A DNA stretch of 64,000 bases from Rhodothermales bacterium (GCA_028278205.1 JANQES010000090.1:1-64000); one strand, 5' to 3'. Numbered from the stretch's first letter, positions 14,348 to 23,258 are shown. Notes: generated from the letters alone by a model not told the origin. A program made the numbers and translations.

Positions 14348-15175
14348 TTGGATTACAAACAACTCCATCTGGACGTTCTGGGTCCTGAAACGGGCGCCCC
14401 CGTGTTGCTGCTTCACGGCTGGGGCAGCAACGCCCGGCTGATGCACCCCGTCGCCGCGGCCCTGGCCGACCGCTACCGCGTCTATAATCTCGATCTGCCG
14501 GGGCACGGCCTCTCGCCGCCGCCGCCGGAGGCCTGGGGCGTCCCCGAACACGCCGCGCTCGTGGGGCAGTTGCTCGAAGAGCGCATCGGCGCACCGGCGA
14601 CCATCATCGGCCATTCCAACGGCGGGCGTATTGCGCTCTACATGACCAGCGAGCCGAATCCGTCGCCCTGGATCGAACGGCTGGTGCTCATCAGCCCGTC
14701 GGGCATCACACCGAAGCGCGCGTGGAAGTATCACGTTAAAAAAAACCTGGCGCGGGCGCTTAAGGCGCCGTTCGAAATCCTGCCGAAGCCGCTGCGCGAA
14801 TTCGGGCTCGACTGGCTGCGGCACTCGCTCGTCTGGCGCGCGCTCGGCTCGTCGGATTATCGCGCGCTCACGGGGGTCATGCGGCAGACCTTCGTCAAAA
14901 CCGTCACGTGCCATCTCGATGACCGCGTTCATCGTATTGCCGTGCCGGTGCTGCTCTTCTGGGGCGACCACGACGAAGCCATCTCGCGCCGGCAGATGCA
15001 AGTGCTCGAAGAGGCCATCCCCAACGCCGGCCTGGTTATCTTGCCCAACGCCGGCCACTACGGCTACCTGGATGATCCAGGCACCTTCATCGCCGCCACA
15101 CGGCATTTTCTTGAACATGAGGATGATAACATCGTTACGACCTCTGCTGCGCCAGAAAGCTCTGCTAATCCTTGA
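14348..15175 (+). CDS. Alpha/beta-fold hydrolase (TTG start)
   Basis: A 275-residue alpha/beta hydrolase. The oxyanion-strand motif is VLLLHGWGSNARL, the nucleophile elbow IGHSNGGRIAL (Ser near 89), the late acid in FWGDHDEAI, and the catalytic His in LPNAGHYGYLDDP. There is no signal peptide. The only start after an in-frame stop is the TTG at 14348, which places the first strand correctly. The stop codon lies inside the heptamer array that separates it from the membrane Mur ligase 90 bp on. This pairing of a hydrolase with an unusual Mur ligase suggests shared work on a cell-wall or amide-type metabolite, but that is inference. The substrate is not predictable. Confidence 0.85.
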   Translation: MDYKQLHLDVLGPETGAPVLLLHGWGSNARLMHPVAAALADRYRVYNLDLPGHGLSPPPPEAWGVPEHAALVGQLLEERIGAPATIIGHSNGGRIALYMTSEPNPSPWIERLVLISPSGITPKRAWKYHVKKNLARALKAPFEILPKPLREFGLDWLRHSLVWRALGSSDYRALTGVMRQTFVKTVTCHLDDRVHRIAVPVLLFWGDHDEAISRRQMQVLEEAIPNAGLVILPNAGHYGYLDDPGTFIAATRHFLEHEDDNIVTTSAAPESSANP

Positions 15176-15262
15176 AACGTAAAACGTGAAACGTGAAACG
15201 TGAGGGTGCCTCGCCTCAACGTTTCTGCGAGCACCCTCACGTTTCACGTTTCACGTTTCACG
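15173..15262. repeat. Heptamer foldback array (TGAAACG word)
   Basis: Left: TGAAACG, TAAAACG, TGAAACG, TGAAACG, then TGAGGGTGC. Right: GCACCCTCA, then three CGTTTCA-phase words to 15262. It begins on the hydrolase stop codon (TGA) and ends 3 bp before the next ATG. A sister array with the same word is at 23319-23392. Confidence 0.7.
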
Positions 15263-15265
15263 CCT

Positions 15266-16888
15266 ATGCTCCTCGTCTACTTCTTCGCTGTCATCGCTAC
15301 GTTATTCGCCGGTTGGCGGGTCGGGCGGCGGCTGCGCTATTTTCTTCATCTCTTCCAACTCGAAGGCTATAAGCCGAACCAGTATTGGCACTGGCTCGGC
15401 GGCCACACCGGGCACATCGTGCGGCTGTCGCACAAGATTGCCCTTGGCGTGCTGATCGTGGCGGGCGGCGGCTTTTTCTTCGTCGATCCTTTCTGGACGG
15501 CCCTCGTGGCGCTGCCGGCCTGGGCCATCGCGTTTGCCTCGTCGCGTCTCTATCGAAGCCATCAAGCCAAAAAACCGCTCGCCTACACGAACCGCCTGAA
15601 ACGGCTGCTCGGCGCTGCCGTCGTGCTGACGCTCGTCCCCCTGGTTGCCGGCCTCGTGCTGGGCGCGCGGCAGGGCAGCCTGGCCGGCTTCTGGTTTTAC
15701 CTGATCGGCTTCTTCGTAGCCGACTTCGGCGCGCCGCTCTGGGTCTTGCTGGCCGGTTTTGTGATGGAACCGCTCGAAGCCTATTTCCGGCGCGGGTTCA
15801 AAAAACAGGCGCGGCGGCGGCTTCAAGAGCAATCTGATCTGATCGTCGTGGGCATTACGGGGTCGTATGGCAAGACGAGCACCAAGTTTATCCTGGCCGA
15901 GATCCTGCGGCAGCGCTTCAACGTGCTGGCTTCGCCCGCCTCCTACAACACGCCGATGGGCCTGTGCCTGGTCGTCAACAACCGGCTCAAGCCGGAGCAT
16001 CAGGTGCTCGTCCTGGAGATGGGCATGCGCTACCGGGGCGACATCCGCGAATTGTGCGAACTGGCCCCGCCCGATGTCGCCGTCGTCACGTCGGTTGGCG
16101 TGGCGCATCTGGAGACGATGGGCTCGCTCGACAACATCGCCCGCGAAAAGGGCGACCTGCTCGAATTCATGAAACCCGGCGGAACAGCGGTGCTCAACGT
16201 CGATGATGAACGCGTGGCGGCGATGGCCGCGCGGGCGCCGGGCAGGGTCTGGCGCGTCTCGACAGAAGGCCACGCAGACGCCGACATCACGGCGAGCGAC
16301 ATCCGCTACGGCCCTGAAGGCGCCTCGTTCACCGCGCGCGACGACACGGGCGATGAGGTGGCGTTTAAGACGAAATTGCTGGGCAAACACAACGTGCTCA
16401 ACATTTTGCTGGGCGTGGCGGTAGGCCGCGAGATGGGCCTGCGGCTTCGCCAGATAGCCCACGCCGTCGCCCGCGTCGAGCCGGTGGAGCATCGGCTTCA
16501 GCTTCGCCGCGAAGGCGCCGTCACGATCATCGACGATGCCTTCAACGCCAACCCCGTCGGCGCGCGCAATGCGGTCGAGATCCTGGGACAGTTCGACACG
16601 GGCCGCCGCGTCGTGGTCACGCCCGGCATGATCGAACTGGGGGAACGACAGGATGAGGAAAACCGAACCTTCGGCACCCACATCGCCCGCCACGTCGATC
16701 TCGCCGTGCTCATCGGCCCGCAGCAAACACGCCCGATTCAGGAAGGCCTCCTGGCCGAAGATTTCCCCGAAGAGCAAACGAAGGTCTTCACCTCGTTCTT
16801 CGACGCGCAGGATTTCCTGAAATCATACCTCCGCCCCGGCGACGTGGTGCTCTACGAAAACGACTTGCCGGATCAGTACAATGAGTAG
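15266..16888 (+). CDS. Membrane-anchored Mur ligase (MurF-like)
   Basis: A 540-residue protein. The N-terminal third (about 1-175) is a membrane domain: helices near 1-18, 55-90, 112-130 and 135-165. The C-terminal part is an ATP-dependent Mur ligase with the P-loop GITGSYGKTSTKF, the metal/substrate motif VLEMGMRYRGDI, a conserved Thr-Ser-Val-Gly strand before AHLETMGS, the KGDLLEF segment, GKHNVLNILLGVAV, and the C-terminal-domain motif IDDAFNANPVGA. These match MurF, which adds D-Ala-D-Ala, but normal MurF has no membrane domain, so this is a paralogue class. I set the start at the ATG at 15266; an upstream extension would be encoded by the repeat array. Confidence 0.85.
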   Translation: MLLVYFFAVIATLFAGWRVGRRLRYFLHLFQLEGYKPNQYWHWLGGHTGHIVRLSHKIALGVLIVAGGGFFFVDPFWTALVALPAWAIAFASSRLYRSHQAKKPLAYTNRLKRLLGAAVVLTLVPLVAGLVLGARQGSLAGFWFYLIGFFVADFGAPLWVLLAGFVMEPLEAYFRRGFKKQARRRLQEQSDLIVVGITGSYGKTSTKFILAEILRQRFNVLASPASYNTPMGLCLVVNNRLKPEHQVLVLEMGMRYRGDIRELCELAPPDVAVVTSVGVAHLETMGSLDNIAREKGDLLEFMKPGGTAVLNVDDERVAAMAARAPGRVWRVSTEGHADADITASDIRYGPEGASFTARDDTGDEVAFKTKLLGKHNVLNILLGVAVGREMGLRLRQIAHAVARVEPVEHRLQLRREGAVTIIDDAFNANPVGARNAVEILGQFDTGRRVVVTPGMIELGERQDEENRTFGTHIARHVDLAVLIGPQQTRPIQEGLLAEDFPEEQTKVFTSFFDAQDFLKSYLRPGDVVLYENDLPDQYNE

Positions 16889-16899
16889 GTTCGGAACAA

Positions 16900-17199
16900 C
16901 TACTCAATCTCAAGTTCGGAGTGTGACCCTGTGCGATACAACCTCAAAACGCCCTCCTCTTCCACAATGCGATAAATAAGCACCCAATCCGGCTGAATGT
17001 GGCAATCTCGCCAGCCCTTCAATTTACCTTTCAAGGCATGATCGCGGCATCTTTCGGGCAACCGTTCCCGTTTTTGTAATAGCTCAACAATCCGCCATAA
17101 TTTCTGAAGATCCCTGCCCTGCTTCTTCAGGCGTTTAGCATCCTTCTTGAATTGACGGCCCCATTCGAGTTCGAGCCTTTCTTCATCCCGCTCAGGCAT
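16900..17199 (-). CDS. YafQ/RelE-family mRNA interferase toxin
   Basis: A 99-residue RelE-fold toxin: FKKDAKRLKKQGRDLQKLWRIVELL, then the lysine-rich loop RDHALKGKLKGWRDCHIQPDWVLIYRIVEEEGVLRLYRTGSHSEL. This is the YafQ arrangement, in which RDCHI-PDW-LIY and the late His act in ribosome-dependent mRNA cleavage. The gene starts immediately after the antitoxin stop (no spacer), as in a coupled type II module. The stop is 11 bp from the converging Mur ligase gene. Confidence 0.88.
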   Translation of the reverse strand: MPERDEERLELEWGRQFKKDAKRLKKQGRDLQKLWRIVELLQKRERLPERCRDHALKGKLKGWRDCHIQPDWVLIYRIVEEEGVLRLYRTGSHSELEIE

Positions 17200-17427
17200 T
17201 TAGAGATCAAGTTGCTTGAGCATGTCGTCAACCGATTTGGCCCGTGAAACGTCCTTGCCTTTGTCAACATCTTCAAGCGCTTGACGCGTAGTGGCGTTCA
17301 GCTTTTCGAACTCCAAAGGACGCTCTTTCTTTTTCACCTCAGCCTGCTCTAAAGGGGAGCCCCGCAATATACCGAACAGACTACGCCATAAACGAGAAAG
17401 GCGTTTAGACAGCGTAAATGTACTCAT
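17200..17427 (-). CDS. RelB/DinJ-type antitoxin
   Basis: A 75-residue protein directly upstream of the YafQ-like toxin. I start it at the ATG at 17427 (MSTFTLSKRLSRL); a frame extension to 17505 lacks support. The basic N-terminal segment could contact DNA. The acidic C-terminal half (FEKLNATTRQALEDVDKGKDVSRAKSVDDMLKQLDL) matches the toxin-wrapping tail of antitoxins in this family. It presumably represses its own promoter in 17428-17606, which it shares with the divergent rnhB. Confidence 0.78.
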   Translation of the reverse strand: MSTFTLSKRLSRLWRSLFGILRGSPLEQAEVKKKERPLEFEKLNATTRQALEDVDKGKDVSRAKSVDDMLKQLDL

Positions 17428-17606
17428 GGCCGGTCCTCTCAGGGGAGTTTGTTCGTCCAGCATGTAGTATGAAACGGTGCGAATAAAAGTTTCTCTCACG
17501 ACCATGCAGCGCGTTTAAAGCAAAGAATTATACACCTGGAAATATCGCATGTCATCTCTGCTTTCTAACTTCGGTCATTCATCCTGGATTTCGGACCCTG
17601 GATTTC

Positions 17607-18218
17607 ATGCCCTCATCATCGCCAACCCTTGAGCTAGAACAAGACCTGTGGAGCCGGGGCCATCGCTTCGTGGCCGGTATCGATGAAGCCGGGCGGGGAT
17701 GCCTGGCCGGGCCGGTGGTGGCCGGGGCCGTCATCCTGCCGCAGGGCGTGACGATTCCGGGGGTGAACGACAGTAAAAAGCTGAAGGCAGCGCAGCGCGA
17801 GGACGTGTTCGAAGCGATCCGCGAGCAGGCCGTGGCCGTCGGCGTGGGGATGTGCTCGCCGGAGCAGATCGATAAAATCAACATCCTCTGGGCGGCCATG
17901 GAAGCCATGCGCCGCGCCGCCGCCGACCTCACGCCCGGCCCCGACTTCCTGCTCATCGACGGCAACCGCTGCTTTCCGGATTCGCCCTGGCCCTTCCAGA
18001 CCGTTGTCAAGGGCGATGCCCGCAGCCATACGATTGCGGCGGCCTCTATCGTGGCCAAAGTCACGCGCGACCGCCTGATGCACCTGCTTCACGAGGAATT
18101 CCCGGCCTACGGCTGGCAGCAAAACGTCGGCTATCCGACCAAAGCCCACTACGACGCCCTCGCCCTGCACGGCCCCACGCCCTACCACCGGCGTTCTTTT
18201 CGGCTAGAGAAGCGTTGA
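17607..18218 (+). CDS. rnhB: Ribonuclease HII
   Basis: A 203-residue type 2 RNase H that nicks at ribonucleotides in DNA. The first active-site block is VAGIDEAGRGCLAGPVVAGAV (Asp-Glu). Further blocks are VNDSKKL, LLIDGN (Asp), and KGDARSHTIAAASIVAKVTRDRLM with the fourth acidic residue. The C-terminal GYPTKAHYDAL then HRRSF is family-typical. The start ATG at 17607 gives a short N-terminus. Confidence 0.95.
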   Translation: MPSSSPTLELEQDLWSRGHRFVAGIDEAGRGCLAGPVVAGAVILPQGVTIPGVNDSKKLKAAQREDVFEAIREQAVAVGVGMCSPEQIDKINILWAAMEAMRRAAADLTPGPDFLLIDGNRCFPDSPWPFQTVVKGDARSHTIAAASIVAKVTRDRLMHLLHEEFPAYGWQQNVGYPTKAHYDALALHGPTPYHRRSFRLEKR

Positions 18219-18230
18219 TTTTCTGAACAT

Positions 18231-18260
18231 CCCCCTCTCTCCCTTTCCCCCTCTCTCCCA
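18231..18260. repeat. Octamer polypyrimidine array, copy 2
   Basis: CCCTCTCT, CCCTTTCC, CCCTCTCT, CCC between the converging 3' ends of rnhB and aroK. Same words as at 11345-11378. Confidence 0.55.
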
Positions 18261-18269
18261 CTCGATCAA

Positions 18270-18827
18270 TCAATGCCTTTTGCCAAACTTCCGCAGCGCA
18301 TTCATCACCTCATCCACCGTGATGCCGACGCGCTGGTTGTTGATGTCTACGATGACGTGGGCGCGTTCGTAGAAAGGCGCGCGGCGGTCCATCATGGCTT
18401 CGATCTTTTCGCGCAGGGCCGCCTCTGAAAGCGGTTGACCGGCAGCATCGAGCAGCAGCGGGCGCGAAACGCGGCCCCGGCGCAGGCGCCGGATCAACTG
18501 CTGGAACGAGACGCGCAGGTAGACAACGACGCCGTGGTCGAGCGTCCAGCGCAGGTTGTCTTCAGACGCGAGCGCACCGCCGCCAAGAGCCACGAGCACG
18601 CGCTCGCGCGCCGCCGTCTCGCGCAACATCGACGCTTCGAGCGCGCGAAACGCCGCCTCGCCCTCTTCGTCAAAAATGCGGGGGATCGGCTTGCCGGCTC
18701 GCCCGGCGATGGCCTCGTCGAGATCGACGAAGGTGTAGCCGAGCACATTCGCCAGAATCGGGCCGACGGTGCTCTTGCCGCTGCCCATAAACCCGGTCAG
18801 GTACACCCGTCTTTCAAAATTCGACAT
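18270..18827 (-). CDS. aroK: Shikimate kinase
   Basis: A 185-residue P-loop kinase that phosphorylates shikimate in aromatic amino acid synthesis. Walker A is GFMGSGKSTVG, followed by FVDLDEAI (shikimate-binding Asp), the IPRIFDEEGEAAFRALE block with the conserved Arg, VLVALGGGAL, and the lid region RPLLLDAAGQ. It ends after NALRKFGKRH. The next step enzyme in the window, aroA, is 32 kb away, so the pathway is not clustered. Confidence 0.95.
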   Translation of the reverse strand: MSNFERRVYLTGFMGSGKSTVGPILANVLGYTFVDLDEAIAGRAGKPIPRIFDEEGEAAFRALEASMLRETAARERVLVALGGGALASEDNLRWTLDHGVVVYLRVSFQQLIRRLRRGRVSRPLLLDAAGQPLSEAALREKIEAMMDRRAPFYERAHVIVDINNQRVGITVDEVMNALRKFGKRH

Positions 18828-18937
18828 ATCGAATTTTGAAAATGTTTAGTTGTGAGTGAGGAGCTTTTCAAACAAAGCAGGCAAGAAAAAGTAATGATCA
18901 ACATTCAGCATTCGAAATTCAACAGGCGGCCCTCTTT

Positions 18938-19669
18938 ATGACGTACCGGTTGGTGATTGAATACGAGGGGACGGACTTTCGGGGCTGGCAGATCCAGCAG
19001 GATCAGCCGACGGTCCAGGAGGCGCTGGAGACAGCGCTGGAGACGGTGCTCAAGGTCCGGCCTTCGGTGGTGGGCTCGGGGCGCACCGACACGGGCGTGC
19101 ATGCGCGCGGGCAGGTGGCGCACTTTCGCACCGAAGAGCCCGTCGATCCGTACCGGCTGCGGCGGTCGCTCAACGGCCTGGTGCCGCGCAGCATCGTCGT
19201 GCTCTCGGTAGAGCAGGCCGCCGACGCCTTCCACGCCCGCTACGACGCGCGCCGCCGCCGATATCATTATTACACCAGCACCGAACCGCGCGCGCTAGAC
19301 CGGCGCTTTCGCTGGCTCGTGCGCCCCGCGCCGGACTTCGAGGCGATGAACCACGCCGCGAAAGCCTTGTTGGGCCGCCAGCACTTCGGCGCGCTCTGCC
19401 GCGCGCGCTCCGAGACGGAAAACCGCATCTGCACCATCGAACGCGCCGTGTGGGTGGCCGAAACGCGCCCCGGCGACTGGCGCTTCGAGATCGTCGCCGA
19501 CCGGTTCCTGCACGGCATGGTGCGGGCCGCCGTCGGCACGCTGGTCGAGATCGGCCAGGGCAAACGACCGGAGGACGACCTGCCGCGCGTGCTCGCCTCG
19601 CAAGACCGGCGGCAAGCCGGCCCGGCAGCGCCCGCGCACGGCCTGGTGCTCGAACACGTCGATTACTAG
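18938..19669 (+). CDS. truA: tRNA pseudouridine synthase A
   Basis: A 243-residue enzyme converting U38-U40 in tRNA anticodon arms to pseudouridine. The start RLVIEYEGTDFRGWQIQQ and catalytic block GSGRTDTGVHARGQVAHF (with the nucleophilic Asp) are diagnostic, as are RRRRYHYYTSTEP and RFLHGMVRAAVGTLVEIG near the end. The length is normal. Start ATG at 18938; an octamer foldback begins 4 bp after the stop. Confidence 0.95.
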   Translation: MTYRLVIEYEGTDFRGWQIQQDQPTVQEALETALETVLKVRPSVVGSGRTDTGVHARGQVAHFRTEEPVDPYRLRRSLNGLVPRSIVVLSVEQAADAFHARYDARRRRYHYYTSTEPRALDRRFRWLVRPAPDFEAMNHAAKALLGRQHFGALCRARSETENRICTIERAVWVAETRPGDWRFEIVADRFLHGMVRAAVGTLVEIGQGKRPEDDLPRVLASQDRRQAGPAAPAHGLVLEHVDY

Positions 19670-19672
19670 ATC

Positions 19673-19731
19673 GTGTTTTGGTGTTTTCGTGGATCACGAA
19701 AACACCAAAACACCATAACACTCAAACACGC
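19673..19731. repeat. Octamer foldback array (CACCAAAA word)
   Basis: GTGTTTTG, GTGTTTTC, GTGG face CACGAAAA, CACCAAAA, CACCATAA, CACTCAAA, CACG. It is placed directly after truA like a terminator hairpin, but without a T-run. A related array is at 48187-48249. Confidence 0.65.
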
Positions 19732-19885
19732 CTGCGTCTTGAAGTTGCACCCGGAAAGGGCACTGAAAAAGGCACGGCGGTGTCTTCGAACCTGAGACTT
19801 CGCGCCGGGTACAAGAGCCTTGCATCTCCCGAAGGATAACTGTACGTCAACCTTGCGCGCGTCTTTGTTTCGATATCGAGGGCTG

Positions 19886-21199
19886 ATGGGTGTGCTGGCG
19901 GGCCTCCTCGTGCTGGTCTTGAGCGCCTGCGAACGTCCGTTCGTCGAAGTGAGCACCCCTGGCATCGAGATCGTCGAACCCGATTTCTCGACGGTGTTCG
20001 TCGACGCCCGGATAGCCATCAGCGTCTCGGCCAGTTCGTTCAGGCCGATCCAGGAAGTGCGGCTCAACAACGTGCGGATGGCGTTTGACGCCAATCGAAA
20101 CCTCTGGGACGCCGAGGCCGATCTCCGGCGGGGCCTTAATACGTTTGTCGTCGAAGCCTTCGACGTTGACGGGGTGGTGGGGGTCGATACGGCGTACGCC
20201 GTCCATTTGCCGTTTCTGTTCACCTTGAGCGCGCCCCGCTTGCCGGTGGGGCGCGGCGGGCATACGGCCACGGTGCTGCGCAACGGCAACCTGATCGTCA
20301 TCGGCGGCGCAGAGACGGCGGGCGGCCCGGCGCAGGACGACGCGTTTTTGCTCCTGGCCAGCGGCGCAACGTTCGAAGTCCTCAATGCCGACCTCAACGT
20401 GGCGCGCACGGGCCACACGGCGACCGTGCTCCCCGACGGGCGCGTCTTGATCCTCGGCGGCAGCCGCACCGACAACCTCGTTTCGGTCGAAGATCTCGTC
20501 GAGACTGTCGAAGTCTTCAACCCGGTCACGAGCACGTTCGATTCGCTGGCTTTCGACGGGCAGCCCATCCGGCGGGCATTGCACACGGCGGTGCTGCGCA
20601 ACACCAGCGGGGGCGTCTTCATCGATCTCTACGGCGGGCGCGGCGACATCCGCTACGGCACCGACCCCCGCCTGGGCACGCGGCGCGACCTGCGCACCTT
20701 CGAACTGGTGGGCGATACGCTCTTTGCCCTCAACACGCTCAACTCGGCGCCTTTCCTCGAAGCGGCCATCTCCGGCCATACCGAAACCCGGATTCAGGGC
20801 GGCATCTACCTCGTCTTCGGCACCTTCTTCGACGCCCAGTTCATGGACGAAGCCAGCTTCCGCATCGATTATAACGCGCCGGTGGGCCTGCTCGTCACCG
20901 ACGCCCCGCCGATGCTGACGCCGCGCACGCGGCACGCCGCCGGCACCCTCGGCAACCGCCTCATGATCCTTTTCGGCGGACGACAGGCTTTACCCACCGA
21001 TATTCTCACCCAAACCGAGATCTACAGCGACGATGCCAGCCGTTTTTTTCGACTTCCCAATAGTCAACAAACTGTGAAAAGATTCGGCCATACCGCAACC
21101 AATTTATCGTCGCAACGAATACTGTTGGTAGGCGGATTTGCCGCGGACGGAAACAGCTTGACCGCTTCCGAGTTTTTCGTTGTTACCCCCGCGAACTAA
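19886..21199 (+). CDS. Kelch-repeat lipoprotein
   Basis: A 437-residue protein. The ATG at 19886 gives a proper lipoprotein signal (MGVLAGLLVLVLSAC); an upstream ATG at 19820 would bury it. About 95 residues of Ig-like beta sequence (ISVSASSFRPIQEVRLNNV) are followed by Kelch-type blades recognised by G-H-T-A-T plus L-I-I-G-G or L-I-L-G-G repeats: GRGGHTATVLRNGNLIVIGG, ARTGHTATVLPDGRVLILGG, PRTRHAAGTLGNRLMILFGG, RFGHTATNLSSQRILLVGG. This should form a beta-propeller on the outer or periplasmic face. The ligand or partner is unknown. Confidence 0.8.
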   Translation: MGVLAGLLVLVLSACERPFVEVSTPGIEIVEPDFSTVFVDARIAISVSASSFRPIQEVRLNNVRMAFDANRNLWDAEADLRRGLNTFVVEAFDVDGVVGVDTAYAVHLPFLFTLSAPRLPVGRGGHTATVLRNGNLIVIGGAETAGGPAQDDAFLLLASGATFEVLNADLNVARTGHTATVLPDGRVLILGGSRTDNLVSVEDLVETVEVFNPVTSTFDSLAFDGQPIRRALHTAVLRNTSGGVFIDLYGGRGDIRYGTDPRLGTRRDLRTFELVGDTLFALNTLNSAPFLEAAISGHTETRIQGGIYLVFGTFFDAQFMDEASFRIDYNAPVGLLVTDAPPMLTPRTRHAAGTLGNRLMILFGGRQALPTDILTQTEIYSDDASRFFRLPNSQQTVKRFGHTATNLSSQRILLVGGFAADGNSLTASEFFVVTPAN

Positions 21200-21221
21200 A
21201 AACGCGACCAAACCGGACGAC

Positions 21222-21407
21222 ATGGACATTCAGCAAATCTTGCGTTGGATAGTCATCGCTATAGTGATGATCGTGGCGGTGGTGCTTCTCGATGCCATGT
21301 TAGGCCTCGTGGGACCATTGTTGAAAATTGCCTTATACGTCCTGCTCGTTCTACTTGTTATCGCCATTATTCTACGTTTTATCAGTATGCTACGCGCTCG
21401 ACGATAG
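21222..21407 (+). CDS. Small two-helix membrane protein
   Basis: A 61-residue protein of two hydrophobic segments (about 7-27 and 31-54) separated by a short GPL turn, ending in the basic LRARR. I chose the ATG at 21222, which follows the lipoprotein stop by 22 bp; a 14-residue N-terminal extension from 21180 would overlap that gene. Function unknown; no family recognised. Location between a lipoprotein gene and tadA gives no strong clue. Confidence 0.65.
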   Translation: MDIQQILRWIVIAIVMIVAVVLLDAMLGLVGPLLKIALYVLLVLLVIAIILRFISMLRARR

Positions 21408-21508
21408 CCGCGCTCCCTCTTTGTTTTTTTGATCGCTTCTCTCTGCACGTTTCTGCTTTTCGCATCGTTTTTGAGCATTTCTGGCGCAAATTCACAACGA
21501 TACGCGTG

Positions 21509-21979
21509 ATGAGCCTTTCGTCCTTGTTGGAACCTGATCGCCGGTGGATGAAGGCAGCGCTTCGTGAGGCCGAGCGGGCTTTCGAGGCAGGCGAGGTGCC
21601 CGTCGGCGCCGTCGTCGTCAAAGAGGGACTGCTCATCGGGCGCGGGCACAACCTCGTCGAAACCCTGCGCGATCCGACGGCGCACGCCGAGATGATTGCC
21701 ATCACGGCAGCCTGCGAGACGCTCGGCGCCAAAATCCTCGACGGCTGCACGCTCTACGTGACGCTCGAACCCTGCCCGATGTGCGCCGGGGCCATCGTCT
21801 GGGCGCGCCTGCGCCGGCTCGTCTTCGGCGCCTTCGACGAAAAAGCCGGCAGCGCCTCGACCCTCTACAACATCCCGCAAGACGACCGGCTCAATCATTT
21901 CGTCGAAATCATCTCCGGTGTCGAAGCCGATCAGGCCGCCGCGCTGCTCCAGGCTTTTTTCCGGAAACGACGCTCTTGA
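21509..21979 (+). CDS. tadA: tRNA-specific adenosine deaminase
   Basis: A 156-residue zinc deaminase that makes inosine at wobble position 34 of tRNA-Arg. Motifs are VPVGAVVVKEG, the zinc/proton-shuttle block TAHAEMIAI (His, Glu) and PCPMCAGAIVWARLRRLVFGA (two zinc Cys). The C-terminal part, GSASTLYNI to FFRKRR, fits. The ATG at 21509 is chosen because the family starts near the first helix; the frame is open further upstream but without homology. Confidence 0.93.
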   Translation: MSLSSLLEPDRRWMKAALREAERAFEAGEVPVGAVVVKEGLLIGRGHNLVETLRDPTAHAEMIAITAACETLGAKILDGCTLYVTLEPCPMCAGAIVWARLRRLVFGAFDEKAGSASTLYNIPQDDRLNHFVEIISGVEADQAAALLQAFFRKRRS

Positions 21980-22018
21980 TGATGAGCCGGAGAAGGGTAT
22001 CGGCAGATTTGGTCTTTT

Positions 22019-22102
22019 TAACCGCAAAGGGCACGGAGAAGGCGCAGAGGGCGCAAAGATCTCAGCGTCCTTTGCGCCTTCTTTGCGCGCTCTGCGGTTC
22101 AT
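22019..22102. repeat. Imperfect foldback of CGCAAAGGG-type words
   Basis: CCGCAAAGG, CGCAGAGGG and CGCAAAG face CCTTTGCGCC, TTCTTTGCGC and CTCTGCGG between tadA and ypdA. Longer, less regular period (about 9) than the heptamer arrays but the same design. Confidence 0.5.
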
Positions 22103-22253
22103 AATCCTTCGAAACAGCTTCCAGCGCTCCAACTCAAACAATCCCCGGCTCTCCGACTCCCCGACTCAATCCTCCTGCTCACCTGAAATTCTTGAAACCG
22201 GGCGCTTTTGCGAGGGGTTCGAGGCTCTCGATTCAACAGACTTGAGAGACCTC

Positions 22254-23258
22254 ATGCTGGACGTCGTCGTCATCGGAGCGGGGCCGGTTGGGCTGGCCTG
22301 CGGCATCGAAACCAAACGCCAGGGGCTCGATGCCGTCGTCATCGACAAGGGCGCGCTGATCAATTCTTTTCTCGGCTATCCCAATAATCTGGAGTTTTTC
22401 TCCACACCCGAATTGATGGAGATCGGCGGCCATCCCTTCCCCACGTTCCGCTACAAGCCCACCCGCGAAGAAGCCATCGAATATTACCGGCGTGTGGCCC
22501 AGGCGGAAGAGTTGACACTTCGGCTCTACGAGCGCGTGCTGCGCGTCGAAGGCGAAGACGGCGGCTTCACCGTCGTGACGTCGAAAGACACGATTGCCTG
22601 CCGCAAGGTCGTCGCGGCGGTCGGCTTTTTCGACGTGCCCAACCGGCTGGGTGTGCCGGGCGAGGATCTTCCGAAAGTGACGCATTACTACCGGGAGCCC
22701 TACGCCTACGCCGGGCAAAAAGTAGCCGTCATCGGCGCGAAAAACTCGGCGGCTAAAGTGGCGCTCGACTGCTACCGCCACGGCGCCGACGTGACGCTCA
22801 TCCACCGGGGCGCTGAACTTTCCGATAAGATTAAATATTGGATCAAGCCGGATCTGGAAAATCGGATTCGCGAAGGCAGCATCAAGGTGTTTTTCAACAC
22901 CGCCGTCGCCGCCGTCGAAGAAGAGCAGTTGCTGCTCGACACGCCGGAAGGCCGCGTCGCGTTGGCCAATGACTGGGTGCTGGCGATGACCGGCTATCGC
23001 CCCGACTATCCTTTTCTGAAAACCCTCGGCATCGCCATCGGCGACGACGAGAAACGCACGCCGGTCCACAACGAGGAAACTTTCGAGACGAACCGCCCCG
23101 GTCTCTACCTGGCCGGCACGGTCTGCGGCGGGCTGCACACCAGCCGCTGGTTTATCGAGAACGGACGCTTCCACGCCGGCCAGATCATGAAACACATCGC
23201 CCACGGCACCGTCGAGCCGCTCGACCTGGAAGAGCGATACTGGAAGACGGCGGAGTGA
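22254..23258 (+). CDS. ypdA: YpdA-family FAD-dependent bacillithiol-disulfide reductase (putative)
   Basis: A 334-residue two-dinucleotide-binding flavoprotein: FAD motif VVVIGAGPVGLACGIE at the start, NADPH motif VAVIGAKNSAAKVAL at about 165, and the late GLYLAGTVCGG with the FAD-binding Asp-type region altered. The segment SFLGYPNNLEFFSTPELMEIGGHPF is a YpdA hallmark. YpdA (Bdr) reduces bacillithiol disulfide with NADPH; its presence suggests bacillithiol is the low-molecular-weight thiol here, as known for Salinibacter relatives. The start is the ATG at 22254; an upstream frame to 21918 overlaps tadA and lacks homology. Confidence 0.88.
   Translation: MLDVVVIGAGPVGLACGIETKRQGLDAVVIDKGALINSFLGYPNNLEFFSTPELMEIGGHPFPTFRYKPTREEAIEYYRRVAQAEELTLRLYERVLRVEGEDGGFTVVTSKDTIACRKVVAAVGFFDVPNRLGVPGEDLPKVTHYYREPYAYAGQKVAVIGAKNSAAKVALDCYRHGADVTLIHRGAELSDKIKYWIKPDLENRIREGSIKVFFNTAVAAVEEEQLLLDTPEGRVALANDWVLAMTGYRPDYPFLKTLGIAIGDDEKRTPVHNEETFETNRPGLYLAGTVCGGLHTSRWFIENGRFHAGQIMKHIAHGTVEPLDLEERYWKTAE

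Noticed and set aside
21918..22253. An upstream extension of YpdA
   Set aside because: It overlaps the tadA 3' end and a foldback repeat; the FAD-binding strand starts right after the ATG at 22254.
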